Shown: piece after piece, positions 16,654 to 27,097 of the stretch
How the letters are laid out: every line of letters begins with the position of its first letter
How positions within the stretch are numbered: the stretch's first letter is position 1
DNA from: Rhizobium sp. NLR16a
GTDB lineage: Bacteria > Pseudomonadota > Alphaproteobacteria > Rhizobiales > Rhizobiaceae
Reading direction: 5' to 3'
Assembly (NCBI RefSeq): GCF_017948245.1
Contig: NZ_CP072871.1
Location: 1-64,000, forward strand
Length of the DNA: 64,000 bases
Position numbers and translations under genes: made by a program
The notes under the pieces: generated by a model
Seen by the model: only the letters and a program-made list of their open reading frames with translations
Database searches by the model: none
What the model was told of the DNA's origin: nothing

Positions 16654-17751
16654 ATGCTGGAACTGCGAAACGCCGCCAAGATGGTGGGCGCGGACTATCA
16701 TATCTATCCGACCGATCTGGTCCTCGAGCGCGGCACGCTGAACGTCCTGCTCGGGCCGACGCTGTCGGGCAAGACGTCGCTGATGCGGCTGATGGCCGGG
16801 CTCGACCGTCCGACCGCCGGCTCCGTCCGTTTCGACGGCGCTGATGTCACTGGCATGCCGGTGCAGAAGCGCAATGTCGCCATGGTCTACCAGCAGTTCA
16901 TCAATTATCCGGCGCTGACCGTATACGAGAACATTGCCTCGCCGATGCGCATATCGGGCAAGGATGCCGCCACCATCGACCGCGAAGTGCGCAAGGCGGC
17001 CGAGCTTCTGAAGCTCACGCCCTATCTTGATCGCACGCCGCTCAACCTGTCCGGTGGCCAGCAGCAGCGCACTGCGCTGGCGCGCGCGCTCGTCAAGAAT
17101 GCCAGCCTCGTGCTGATGGACGAGCCGCTTGCCAACCTCGACTACAAGCTGCGTGAGGAATTGCGTGAAGAGCTGCCGAAGATCTTCGCCCAATCCGGCG
17201 CGATCTTCGTCTATGCCACGACCGAACCGTCCGAAGCGCTGCTGCTCGGCGGCAACACGGCGACATTGAACGAAGGCCGGGTGACCCAGTTCGGGCAGAC
17301 GATCGATGTTTACCGCCGGCCTGCCGACCTCGCTACCGCCGGCATCTTCGCCGACCCGCCGCTAAACACGCTCGACGTCACCAAATCCGGCAATGCCTTT
17401 ACGCGTCCGGGCGGGGCAGCCCTTCCGGTTCCCCCGCATCTGGCCGTCGTGCCGGACGGGCCGGTGACGGTCGCTTTTCACCCGCATCATCTCGGCTTCA
17501 AGCCGCAGACGGGTGACGCGGCCTGCCTGCAGGCGCGCACGCTGGTTTCGGAGATCACCGGTTCGGAGAGCTTCGTTCACCTGGAATATGATGGCGTGCG
17601 CTGGGTAATGCTGGCGCACGGGATTCACGACATCGATCCCGACATGGAGATCGAGGCCTTCCTCGACATGCGCCACCTCTTGGCCTTCGGCGCCGACGGC
17701 CGCGCCATCGCTTCGGCCGGCCGCGATGCCGCAACGACCGGAAAGGCATAG
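16654..17751 (+). CDS. glpS: glycerol ABC importer ATPase GlpS
   Basis: The 365-residue ATPase has Walker A GPTLSGKTS, signature LSGGQQQRTALARAL, Walker B LVLMDEPLANLD and a C-terminal TOBE/OB regulatory region of the MalK/UgpC type. The usual H-loop histidine is missing: the segment reads VYATTEPSEA where paralogs have VTHDQ. It should pair with GlpT in an asymmetric dimer on the cytoplasmic side of the permeases. The ATG at 16654 (MLELRNAAKM) was chosen; an in-frame extension to 16618 lacks homology. The order matches the R. leguminosarum glycerol transporter locus. Confidence 0.88.
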   Translation: MLELRNAAKMVGADYHIYPTDLVLERGTLNVLLGPTLSGKTSLMRLMAGLDRPTAGSVRFDGADVTGMPVQKRNVAMVYQQFINYPALTVYENIASPMRISGKDAATIDREVRKAAELLKLTPYLDRTPLNLSGGQQQRTALARALVKNASLVLMDEPLANLDYKLREELREELPKIFAQSGAIFVYATTEPSEALLLGGNTATLNEGRVTQFGQTIDVYRRPADLATAGIFADPPLNTLDVTKSGNAFTRPGGAALPVPPHLAVVPDGPVTVAFHPHHLGFKPQTGDAACLQARTLVSEITGSESFVHLEYDGVRWVMLAHGIHDIDPDMEIEAFLDMRHLLAFGADGRAIASAGRDAATTGKA

Positions 17752-17760
17752 GAGAGCACA

Positions 17761-18831
17761 ATGGCACGCATTACGCTCGACCATATCCGCCACGCCTACG
17801 GAGCCAATCCGCAGACGGAGAATGATTATTCGCTGAAGGAAGTCGACCACGAGTGGAACGACGGCGGCGCCTATGCGCTGCTCGGTCCTTCCGGCTGTGG
17901 CAAGACCACGCTGCTCAACATCATCTCCGGTCTGTTGCAGCCTTCGCATGGCCGCATCCTCTTCGACGGCAAGGATGTGACGAATCTTTCGACGCAGAGC
18001 CGCAACATCGCGCAGGTCTTCCAGTTCCCTGTCATCTACGACACGATGACCGTTTACGACAATCTCGCCTTCCCCCTGCGCAACCGCGGCGTGGCGGAAG
18101 CCGATGTCGACCGGCGCGTGCGCGACATTCTCGAAATGATCGACCTTGCCGGCTGGGCCAAGCGCAAGGCGCAGGGGCTGACGGCCGACCAGAAGCAGAA
18201 GATCTCTCTCGGCCGCGGCCTGGTGCGCAACGACGTCAACGCCATTCTGTTCGACGAGCCGCTGACCGTTATCGATCCGCATATGAAATGGGTGCTGCGC
18301 TCGCAGCTGAAACGGTTGCACAAGCAGTTCGGCTTCACCATGGTCTACGTCACCCATGACCAGACCGAGGCGCTGACTTTCGCCGAGAAGGTCGTCGTCA
18401 TGTATGACGGCCAGATCGTTCAGATCGGCACGCCCGCCGAACTCTTCGAGCGGCCGAGCCACACCTTCGTCGGCTATTTCATCGGTTCGCCGGGTATGAA
18501 CGTCATGCCGGCGCAGATCGACGGCAGCGCCGTCAAGGTCGGAGACGAGGTGCTGGCGCTCGATTACGCGCCGAAGACTGCAGGTAGCTCCAAGACCGAG
18601 CTCGGCATCCGCCCGGAATTCATCCGCCTCGGGCGGGAAGGCATGCCGATCACCATCACCAAGATCGAGGATATCGGTCGACAGAAGATCGTGCGCGCTC
18701 GCTTCGCCGGCCAGCCGATTGCGATCGTCGTGCAGGAGGATACGGACATCCCCACGGATGCTCGCGTCACCTTCGATCCGTCCGCCATCAGCATTTACGC
18801 CGACAGCTGGCGTGTCGGCAGGGAGGCCTGA
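17761..18831 (+). CDS. glpT: glycerol ABC importer ATPase GlpT
   Basis: The 356-residue ATPase has an intact Walker A GPSGCGKTT, Walker B AILFDEPLTVIDPH and H-loop VTHDQTEAL, followed by a TOBE-type C-terminal domain. The ABC signature is degenerate: the position of LSGGQ reads LTADQKQK. It lies 9 bases after glpS, whose signature is intact but whose H-loop is lost, so one composite ATP site of a GlpS-GlpT dimer should be active and the other inactive. The name should not be confused with the MFS glycerol-3-phosphate antiporter GlpT of enterics. Confidence 0.88.
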   Translation: MARITLDHIRHAYGANPQTENDYSLKEVDHEWNDGGAYALLGPSGCGKTTLLNIISGLLQPSHGRILFDGKDVTNLSTQSRNIAQVFQFPVIYDTMTVYDNLAFPLRNRGVAEADVDRRVRDILEMIDLAGWAKRKAQGLTADQKQKISLGRGLVRNDVNAILFDEPLTVIDPHMKWVLRSQLKRLHKQFGFTMVYVTHDQTEALTFAEKVVVMYDGQIVQIGTPAELFERPSHTFVGYFIGSPGMNVMPAQIDGSAVKVGDEVLALDYAPKTAGSSKTELGIRPEFIRLGREGMPITITKIEDIGRQKIVRARFAGQPIAIVVQEDTDIPTDARVTFDPSAISIYADSWRVGREA

Positions 18832-18834
18832 GCC

Positions 18835-19701
18835 ATGCAGAAGACGTGGAACAACAAAGCCTGGTTTCTGGTCCTGCCGGTGCTGTTGCTCGTGGCCTTC
18901 TCGGCCGCCATCCCACTGATGACCGTGGTCAACTATTCGGTCCAGGATACGTTCGGCAACAACGAGTTCTTCTGGGCAGGTACCGACTGGTTCGTCCAGA
19001 CTCTGCATTCCGACCGCTTCTGGGAAGCGCTCGAGCGCAACCTGCTCTTCTCCTTCATCATCCTGGCGCTGGAAATTCCGCTCGGCATCTTCATAGCGCT
19101 CAACATGCCGAAGAAGGGTATCGGCGTTCCGGTCTGCCTCGTTCTGATGGCGCTGCCGCTGCTCATCCCGTGGAATGTCGTCGGCACTATCTGGCAGGTC
19201 TTCGGACGTGTCGATATCGGCCTCCTCGGCCATACGCTCGAAGGGCTCGGCCTCGATTACAACTATGTCCGCGATCCCGTCGATGCCTGGGTCACCGTCA
19301 TCGTCATGGATGTCTGGCACTGGACGAGCCTCGTCGTGCTGCTCTGCTATGCCGGCCTCGTCTCGATCCCCGACGCCTATTATCAGGCCGCCAAGATCGA
19401 CGGCGCCTCGCGCTGGTCCGTATTCCGCTATATCCAGCTTCCGAAGATGAAGCGGGTGCTGCTGATCGCCGTGCTCCTGCGCTTCATGGACAGTTTCATG
19501 ATTTATACCGAGCCCTTCGTCGTCACCGGCGGCGGCCCCGGCAACTCGACGACCTTCCTGTCCATCGATCTCGTGAAGATGGCCGTCGGCCAGTTCGATC
19601 TCGGCCCCGCCGCGGCGATGTCGATCATCTACTTCCTGATCATCCTGCTGCTGTCATGGATCTTCTACACGGTCATGACCAGCAGCGACGCCAACGCCTG
19701 A
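18835..19701 (+). CDS. glpP: glycerol ABC importer permease GlpP
   Basis: The 288-residue inner-membrane protein has six hydrophobic helices and the binding-protein-dependent permease EAA motif near residue 185 (YYQAAKIDGASRWSVFRYIQLPKMK), which docks the ATPases. It is a MalF-type sugar/polyol permease and forms the channel with GlpQ. The ATG lies three bases after the glpT stop, consistent with translational coupling. The stretch QSVQDTF-like near residue 40 is periplasmic. The length is normal for the family. Confidence 0.88.
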   Translation: MQKTWNNKAWFLVLPVLLLVAFSAAIPLMTVVNYSVQDTFGNNEFFWAGTDWFVQTLHSDRFWEALERNLLFSFIILALEIPLGIFIALNMPKKGIGVPVCLVLMALPLLIPWNVVGTIWQVFGRVDIGLLGHTLEGLGLDYNYVRDPVDAWVTVIVMDVWHWTSLVVLLCYAGLVSIPDAYYQAAKIDGASRWSVFRYIQLPKMKRVLLIAVLLRFMDSFMIYTEPFVVTGGGPGNSTTFLSIDLVKMAVGQFDLGPAAAMSIIYFLIILLLSWIFYTVMTSSDANA

Positions 19702-19715
19702 GAAAGGAGAGATCC

Positions 19716-20543
<828 letters not shown>

Positions 20544-20556
20544 GGAGGAGACGGCC

Positions 20557-20838
20557 ATGAATTTTTCCTGGATGGCTTGGACACTGCCGACGGCGCTGTT
20601 CTTCCTGACGATCCTGGCGCTGCTAATAGCCATGAGCGTCTGGGAATATTTTTCGCCGGGCGGCACGCCGCGCACAGGCGTGCTGCGGTTCGAGACGACG
20701 CGCGGCGACCGGCTTTTCATTTCGCTGCTTGGGGCAGCATTCATTCATCTTGCATGGCTTGGGCTCGCTGGGCCCAACCTGTGGTGGGCTCTTGCTATTT
20801 CCGTAGTCTACGCCATTGGCGTGTTCCGCTACGTGTAA
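20557..20838 (+). CDS. glpU: DUF2160 small membrane protein GlpU
   Basis: The 93-residue protein has three hydrophobic helices (about residues 10-26, 51-67 and 72-90) and matches the DUF2160 family found inside glycerol ABC operons of rhizobia. It follows glpQ by 13 bases with GGAGGAG before the ATG. A role as a small accessory subunit of the transporter is inferred from constant linkage; no mechanism is known. It is the least understood member of the system. Confidence 0.82.
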   Translation: MNFSWMAWTLPTALFFLTILALLIAMSVWEYFSPGGTPRTGVLRFETTRGDRLFISLLGAAFIHLAWLGLAGPNLWWALAISVVYAIGVFRYV

Positions 20839-20915
20839 CGGCAGGGAGAAGACAGATGGCCGGGGGTACTGGCCGCCTGAGACGTGACTGCAATCGCAAA
20901 CCCTGGGAGGATATT

Positions 20916-22640
20916 ATGCGACGGCACTTATTGACGACGACAGCAGGCTTGCTGCTGGCGATGACAGCATCGGCCTATGCCGGCATGGACGAGGCCAAGA
21001 CGTTCCTCGACAAGGAAGTCGGTGATCTCTCGACGCTTACCCGCGCCGACCAGGAAAAGGAAATGCAGTGGTTCGTCGATGCCGCGAAGCCCTTCGCCGG
21101 CATGGACATTAAGGTCGTTTCCGAAACGATCACCACGCATGAATATGAATCGAAGGTGCTGGCTCCGGCCTTCACCGCGATCACAGGCATCAAGATCACC
21201 CATGACCTGATCGGCGAAGGCGATGTGGTGGAAAAGCTGCAGACGCAGATGCAGTCGGGCGAAAACATCTACGACGCCTACATCAACGACTCGGACCTGA
21301 TCGGCACCCATTGGCGCTACCAGCAGGCCCGCTCGCTGACCGACTGGATGGCCAATGAAGGCAAGGATGTCACCAATCCTGGTCTCGACGTCGACGACTT
21401 CATCGGCAAATCGTTCACGACGGCGCCTGATGGCAAGCTTTACCAGCTGCCGGACCAGCAGTTCGCTAACCTTTACTGGTTCCGCTACGACTGGTTCAAC
21501 GACGAGAAGAACAAGGCGGACTTCAAGGCGAAGTACGGCTACGATCTCGGCGTGCCGGTCAACTGGTCGGCTTATGAGGATATTGCCGAGTTCTTCACCG
21601 GCCGCGAGATCGACGGCAAGAAGGTCTATGGCCACATGGACTACGGCAAGAAGGACCCGTCGCTCGGCTGGCGCTTCACCGACGCTTGGCTTTCGATGGC
21701 CGGCAACGGTGACAAGGGCATTCCGAACGGCAAGCCGGTCGACGAATGGGGCATCAAGGTCGACGAGAACTCCCGTCCTGTCGGTTCGTGCGTCGCACGC
21801 GGCGGCGACACCAACGGCCCGGCAGCGGTCTATTCCATCCAGAAGTATCTGGACTGGATGAAGGCCTATGCACCGGCCGCCGCTCAGGGCATGACCTTCT
21901 CCGAATCCGGACCGGTCCCCTCGCAAGGTGAAGTCGCCCAGCAGATGTTCACCTACACGGCCTTCACGGCCGACTTTGTCAAGGAAGGCCTGCCGGTCGT
22001 CAATGCGGACGGCACACCGAAATGGCGCTTCGCACCAAGCCCGCACGGCGTCTACTGGAAGGACGGCATGAAGCTCGGCTATCAGGATGCCGGCTCCTGG
22101 ACGCTGATGAAGTCCACACCCGTCGATCGCGCCAAGGCGGCCTGGCTCTATGCCCAGTTCGTCACTTCCAAGACTGTCGACGTGAAGAAGAGCCACATGG
22201 GCCTCACCTTCATCCGCCAGTCGACGCTCGATCATAAGTCCTTCACCGATCGCGCGCCGAAGCTCGGCGGCCTGATCGAATTCTACCGTTCGCCGGCCCG
22301 CCTGCAGTGGTCGCCGACCGGTACGAACGTTCCTGACTATCCGAAGCTCGCGCAGCTGTGGTGGCAGGCGATCGGTGACGCCTCTTCCGGCGCCAAGACG
22401 GCGCAGGAAGCGATGGACTCGCTTTGCTCCGAGCAGGAAAAGGTGCTGCAGCGCCTGGAACGCGCCAAGGTCCAGGGCGATATCGGTCCGAAACTCGCCG
22501 AAGAGCATGATCTCGCTTATTGGAATGCGGATGCGGTAAAGAAGGGCAACCTGGCACCGCAGCTGAAGATCGAGAACGAGAAGGAAAAGCCGCTGACCGT
22601 CAACTACGACGAGCTCGTCAAGAGCTGGCAGAAGAAGTAA
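20916..22640 (+). CDS. glpV: glycerol-binding periplasmic protein GlpV
   Basis: The 574-residue family-1 solute-binding protein has a Sec signal peptide (MRRHLLTTTAGLLLAMTASAYA, about 22 residues). Its mature chain is unusually long for a polyol-binding protein. It would capture glycerol in the periplasm and deliver it to GlpPQ. TGGGAGG precedes the ATG. It is followed by three strong stem-loops before glpK, a usual place for mRNA stabilisers that raise binding-protein yield. Confidence 0.88.
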   Translation: MRRHLLTTTAGLLLAMTASAYAGMDEAKTFLDKEVGDLSTLTRADQEKEMQWFVDAAKPFAGMDIKVVSETITTHEYESKVLAPAFTAITGIKITHDLIGEGDVVEKLQTQMQSGENIYDAYINDSDLIGTHWRYQQARSLTDWMANEGKDVTNPGLDVDDFIGKSFTTAPDGKLYQLPDQQFANLYWFRYDWFNDEKNKADFKAKYGYDLGVPVNWSAYEDIAEFFTGREIDGKKVYGHMDYGKKDPSLGWRFTDAWLSMAGNGDKGIPNGKPVDEWGIKVDENSRPVGSCVARGGDTNGPAAVYSIQKYLDWMKAYAPAAAQGMTFSESGPVPSQGEVAQQMFTYTAFTADFVKEGLPVVNADGTPKWRFAPSPHGVYWKDGMKLGYQDAGSWTLMKSTPVDRAKAAWLYAQFVTSKTVDVKKSHMGLTFIRQSTLDHKSFTDRAPKLGGLIEFYRSPARLQWSPTGTNVPDYPKLAQLWWQAIGDASSGAKTAQEAMDSLCSEQEKVLQRLERAKVQGDIGPKLAEEHDLAYWNADAVKKGNLAPQLKIENEKEKPLTVNYDELVKSWQKK

Positions 22641-22649
22641 GGCGGACCC

Positions 22650-22760
22650 GGCCGGAGGCGACGAGGCCTCCGGCCATCACTTCCTGCCACCGGCAGCAAG
22701 CCGGTGGCATCCCACAATCTTTCTCTCATCAAACCCGGCGTCCTGCCGCTGAGCGGCAGG
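22650..22760 (+). promoter_or_regulatory. three stem-loops between glpV and glpK
   Basis: Perfect stems occur at 22650-22658/22667-22675 (9 bp), 22686-22693/22701-22708 (8 bp, GCCACCGG/CCGGTGGC) and 22742-22749/22753-22760 (8 bp, CCTGCCGC/GCGGCAGG). None is followed by a T run. They more likely stabilise the glpV message or attenuate read-through into glpK than terminate fully. Confidence 0.5.
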
Positions 22761-22793
22761 CTGAGCGGTTTCGTGCGAGCCGGAGATGGATGT

Positions 22794-24296
22794 ATGAGCG
22801 GCTATATTCTTTCGATCGACCAGGGCACGACGTCTTCACGCGCCATCATCTTCGATGGCGACATGAAAATGGCCGGCTCGGCGCAGGCGGAGATCACCCA
22901 ATATTATCCGCAGCCCGGATGGGTGGAGCATGACGCCGCCGAAATCTGGCAGTCCGTCGTCGACACGGTGCGCAGCGCGATCGCCGATGCCGGCATGAAC
23001 GCCGCCGCGATCGCGGCGATCGGCATTACCAATCAGCGTGAGACGGCAGTCGTCTGGGATCGCAAGTCCGGCGCGCCGCTTCACCGCGCTATTGTCTGGC
23101 AGGACAGGCGCACGGCCGAAATGTGCGAGAGCCTGAAGGCCGACGGATATGAGAAGCTGTTCAGTGCCAAGACAGGCCTGCTGCTCGATCCCTATTTCTC
23201 CGGCACGAAGCTGCGCTGGCTGCTCGACAATGTCGATGGCCTGCGGGAAAAGGCGGAGGCGGGCGAGGTCTGCTTCGGCACGATCGACAGCTGGCTGATC
23301 TACAAGCTGACTGATGGTCGCGTGCACGCTACCGATGCGACCAATGCGTCGCGAACGCTGCTCTATAATATCGATGACGGGGCATGGGACGAGGAGCTTC
23401 TCGGCATTCTCGGCATTCCCTCCGCCATGCTGCCCGAGGTCAGGGAATGCGCCGATGATTTCGGCCGGGTCGACGAGGCGCTGTTCGGCGCCGCGCTTCC
23501 GATCCTCGGTGTCGCCGGCGATCAGCAGGCTGCGGCCGTCGGCAATGCCTGTTTTGATCCTGGCATGATGAAATCCACCTATGGCACCGGCTGCTTCGCT
23601 CTGCTGAACACCGGCCGGGATCGCGTTTCCTCCTCCAACCGGATGCTGACGACCATTGCCTGCCGGCTCGACGGCGAAACGACTTATGCGCTCGAAGGCT
23701 CGATTTTCATTGCGGGTGCGGCCGTGCAATGGCTGCGCGACGGCCTCGGCATCATCAGCCAGGCTTCCGAGGCAGGGGTTCTTGCGACCAAGGCGGACCC
23801 CGGCCAGCAGGTCTATATCGTTCCGGCCTTCACCGGCCTCGGCGCGCCCTATTGGGATCCAGCCGCGCGCGGCGCGATCTTCGGCCTGACGCGCAACAGC
23901 GGGCCGGCGGAATTCGCCCGCGCCGTGCTTGAATCCGTCGCCTACCAGACGCTCGACCTGCTCGTTGCGATGAAGAAGGACTGGGGCGCCAACCAGTTGG
24001 AAACCGTCCTGCGTGTCGATGGCGGCATGGCCGCGTCCGACTGGACGATGCAGTGTCTGGCGGACATCACGGGAAATCCCGTCGACCGCTCGGCGATCCG
24101 CGAGACGACGGCGCTGGGAGCCGCCTGGCTCGCCGGCTCGAAGGCCGGCATCTGGCCCGGCAGGCGAGAGTTTGCACAGGCCTGGGCCTGCGACCGCCGC
24201 TTCAATCCCTCGATGGAGGAAGGCGAGCGGCAGACCAAGATCATCGGTTGGAAGAATGCCGTGTCGCGCATGATTTCGGACACGGCGGCGGGATAG
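22794..24296 (+). CDS. glpK: glycerol kinase
   Basis: The 500-residue FGGY-family kinase starts [21 protein letters not shown]. It shows the N-terminal phosphate-binding loop, [12 protein letters not shown], the [14 protein letters not shown] region, and the FGGY signature region [19 protein letters not shown]. It phosphorylates glycerol to glycerol-3-phosphate, the GlpD substrate and probable GlpR effector. The ATG at 22794 was chosen because FGGY homology begins there; an open extension to 22704 reads through a stem-loop. It closes the glycerol operon. Confidence 0.95.
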   Translation: MSGYILSIDQGTTSSRAIIFDGDMKMAGSAQAEITQYYPQPGWVEHDAAEIWQSVVDTVRSAIADAGMNAAAIAAIGITNQRETAVVWDRKSGAPLHRAIVWQDRRTAEMCESLKADGYEKLFSAKTGLLLDPYFSGTKLRWLLDNVDGLREKAEAGEVCFGTIDSWLIYKLTDGRVHATDATNASRTLLYNIDDGAWDEELLGILGIPSAMLPEVRECADDFGRVDEALFGAALPILGVAGDQQAAAVGNACFDPGMMKSTYGTGCFALLNTGRDRVSSSNRMLTTIACRLDGETTYALEGSIFIAGAAVQWLRDGLGIISQASEAGVLATKADPGQQVYIVPAFTGLGAPYWDPAARGAIFGLTRNSGPAEFARAVLESVAYQTLDLLVAMKKDWGANQLETVLRVDGGMAASDWTMQCLADITGNPVDRSAIRETTALGAAWLAGSKAGIWPGRREFAQAWACDRRFNPSMEEGERQTKIIGWKNAVSRMISDTAAG

Positions 24297-24951
24297 CGGC
24301 GAGATCGATGCCGTGGGTGTCAAACCACCAATCCGCACTCATGGCGGAATAGCGGTCGCGAAGGCGCAGATATTTAACGCGGAGCCGCTTCTGGCGTTCG
24401 ACTTCGTCCTTAAAGAAGGGATGGTCGAGCGTGCCGCCCATCTTATGGATGCGGCGGAGCAATTTCCGCAGAACATATCCCTGTTCCTTGTTGCCCGGCC
24501 GATAGCCGCTTTCCACGATTGTCGTGACGGTCTCGCACAATGTCTCCAGCGCATCGCTTTGCGGCGTGCCGTTGACGATCATATCGAGACGTTCCCCGCC
24601 GAAGCCGACGTCTATGCAGCTTCTGAGCGGATTGACGATGTTTCCGATCTCGACCCCATCTTTGTAGAACGCGGTGCAGTATCCCGTGATGCTGCCATCG
24701 CTCCAGATGCATTGCGAATCTGGAACGACGGGCACGCGCCCACTATAGAACGGCGTCCATTCAAGCAGGTGGTCCGGATGGATCGTTACGTGATCCGGCG
24801 TGATGCCCAGTGGTCCAGAAACGCAAGCCAGAAGTCGATGGCATCGCCGACTGTCATTTCTCTAAGCGAAAAAAGGCCAAGCATGGTGAAGTGGAGAAGA
24901 TGAGTCCCGTCTGGATCAGGCGTCCCGCGGTGACATAGGCAACCTCCTTCG
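24241..24951 (-). pseudogene. degenerate alanyl-tRNA-synthetase-like gene, frameshifted and N-truncated
   Basis: Two minus-strand frames join into one AlaRS-like sequence. The upstream part (about 24951-24795) reads HFTMLGLFSLREMTVGDAI. The downstream part (to 24241) has GYCTAFYKDGVEIGNIVNP, then CIDVGFGGERL and GYRPGNKEQGYVLRKLLRR, matching class II AlaRS motifs 2 and 3 and the following helical domain. The join near 24808-24812 needs one extra base: CACTGGGC would read HLG as CACCTGGGC. The N-terminal motif 1 region is absent. It is too short for a working synthetase and overlaps the glpK 3' end. Sequencing error at the frameshift is an alternative. Confidence 0.65.
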
Positions 24952-25060
24952 CTGTTCGTGTCTTTCTGCAACATAGCGGTATGACGCGCATGCAGACAGG
25001 CTATTGAACATTGGCTCATTTGAGACTAAATATAACCTCAAGTGAATTGGAGCCAATTGC

Positions 25061-25492
25061 ATGACCGGATTTGCAGTCGTTGCCGATGTTCTCGGCTTGC
25101 CAGCCAGGGAGCCGGCCTCGCGTTCGGCCTTCGGGCTGCTTTCCAGCATCGAGGAGGGATTGCCGGTCAAGGCGCTTGACCGGATGGCGCTGCTTCTCGC
25201 ACCGAGCGATGCGCAGTTCAAGTACCGACTGGTGCCGAAGGCCACCTATGAGCGGCGCAAGTCCAAGCATCGGCTCTCCTCCGACGAGGGCATAAAGCTC
25301 GCTCGCCTCGCGCGCGTCTGGGGGCTGGCGCTCGATGTCTGGCAGAGCGAGATCGAGGCGCGAGATTTCCTGTTCCGCCCCCATGCGATGCTGGAGGACA
25401 GGCGGCCGATCGACGTCGTTATCCAGAGCGAAATCGGCGGCGAACTCGTTCTCGATATCCTCGGAAGCCTGAAATACGGCAGTGCTGCGTGA
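25061..25492 (+). CDS. Xre/MbcA/ParS-type antitoxin of a RES toxin
   Basis: The 143-residue protein has an N-terminal Xre-like helical region (about 30-75), a conserved middle (VPKATYERRKSKHRLSSDEGIKLARLARVWGLALDVW) and a C-terminal DUF2384-like domain, the usual partner of RES toxins. It would bind and neutralise the toxin and repress the operon. The ATG at 25061 follows AATTGGAGCC. Its stop overlaps the toxin GTG start (GTGA at 25489-25492), so the pair is translationally coupled. Confidence 0.85.
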   Translation: MTGFAVVADVLGLPAREPASRSAFGLLSSIEEGLPVKALDRMALLLAPSDAQFKYRLVPKATYERRKSKHRLSSDEGIKLARLARVWGLALDVWQSEIEARDFLFRPHAMLEDRRPIDVVIQSEIGGELVLDILGSLKYGSAA

Positions 25493-25971
25493 GCGCGCAA
25501 CGCCTGGATCGCACGCTGACATCTGTCCGCATCGGAGATCCTGACGGAACCTATCCGATCTTCGACGCCACCGGCTCGACCATAGCGCCGGGGCGGTGGA
25601 ATACGGCAGGCAGCCCGATCATTTACACGAGCGAACACTATTCGACGGCGCTTCTCGAAAAGCTCGTGCATGGCAGCGGGCGGCTGCCGCCAAACCAGCA
25701 TTATGTCACCATCACCATACCGCGCGGGGTTAGCTACGAGGTTTTCTCCGAGCCCGCGCTCTCGGGCTGGGACAGCATGCCGGCCAGCGTTAGCAAGGAC
25801 TTCGGCGAAGGCTGGTGCCAGGAGAAGCGCAGCGCTATCCTGCTGGTGCCGAGCGTCGTCGCCCGCGTCGACCGCAACGTGCTGATCAATCCGGCGCATC
25901 CGGAATTCTCCTCGATCACGGCAAGTCTCCACGAGCCAGTGTTCTGGGATCGCCGTCTGTTCGGCATGTGA
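25489..25971 (+). CDS. RES-domain toxin
   Basis: The 160-residue protein has the RES-domain signature: GRWNTAGSPIIYTSEHYSTALLEKLVH (about residues 34-60), with the conserved arginine, tyrosine and glutamate of the NAD-binding pocket, and a C-terminal SILLVPS-type strand with NPAHPEF. RES toxins degrade NAD+ and stop growth. It begins with GTG overlapping the antitoxin stop, the normal order. All recognisable active-site positions look intact, so the module is probably functional. Confidence 0.87.
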   Translation: MSAQRLDRTLTSVRIGDPDGTYPIFDATGSTIAPGRWNTAGSPIIYTSEHYSTALLEKLVHGSGRLPPNQHYVTITIPRGVSYEVFSEPALSGWDSMPASVSKDFGEGWCQEKRSAILLVPSVVARVDRNVLINPAHPEFSSITASLHEPVFWDRRLFGM

Positions 25972-26033
25972 CGCGGCAGCAGGAAAACGTTTCCCCCGAG
26001 CAATGGCGCTGTCGCACCTCTCTAATGTTGCGA

Positions 26034-27017
<984 letters not shown>

Positions 27018-27053
27018 CAATCGAGTTCCTTCTGAAACCGTTGCTTAGGTCCG

Positions 27054-27097
27054 AAGCATGATGTCGAAAACCGCCCACACTTTTCGGCATCATGCTT
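27054..27097. repeat. rhizobial palindromic repeat, copy 1
   Basis: AAGCATGATG ... CATCATGCTT encloses CGAAAA/TTTTCGG arms around CCGCCCACAC. The same element recurs at 37815-37864 with few differences. It lies between the alcohol dehydrogenase and pdxA2 genes and ends at the dehydrogenase stop codon. Confidence 0.75.

Noticed and set aside
17362..19320. 652-codon open frame on the minus strand
   Set aside because: It runs opposite to glpS, glpT and glpP, whose motifs are clear. No ribosome site or family signature.
18846..19715. long 5' extension of glpQ in its reading frame
   Set aside because: This part lies out of frame inside glpP and has arginine-rich nonsense composition; glpQ starts at 19716 with a good ribosome site.
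20928..22508. 526-codon open frame on the minus strand
   Set aside because: It is the antisense of glpV and has no recognisable domain.
22836..24338. 500-codon open frame on the minus strand
   Set aside because: It is the antisense of glpK; the glpK protein is a full-length family match.
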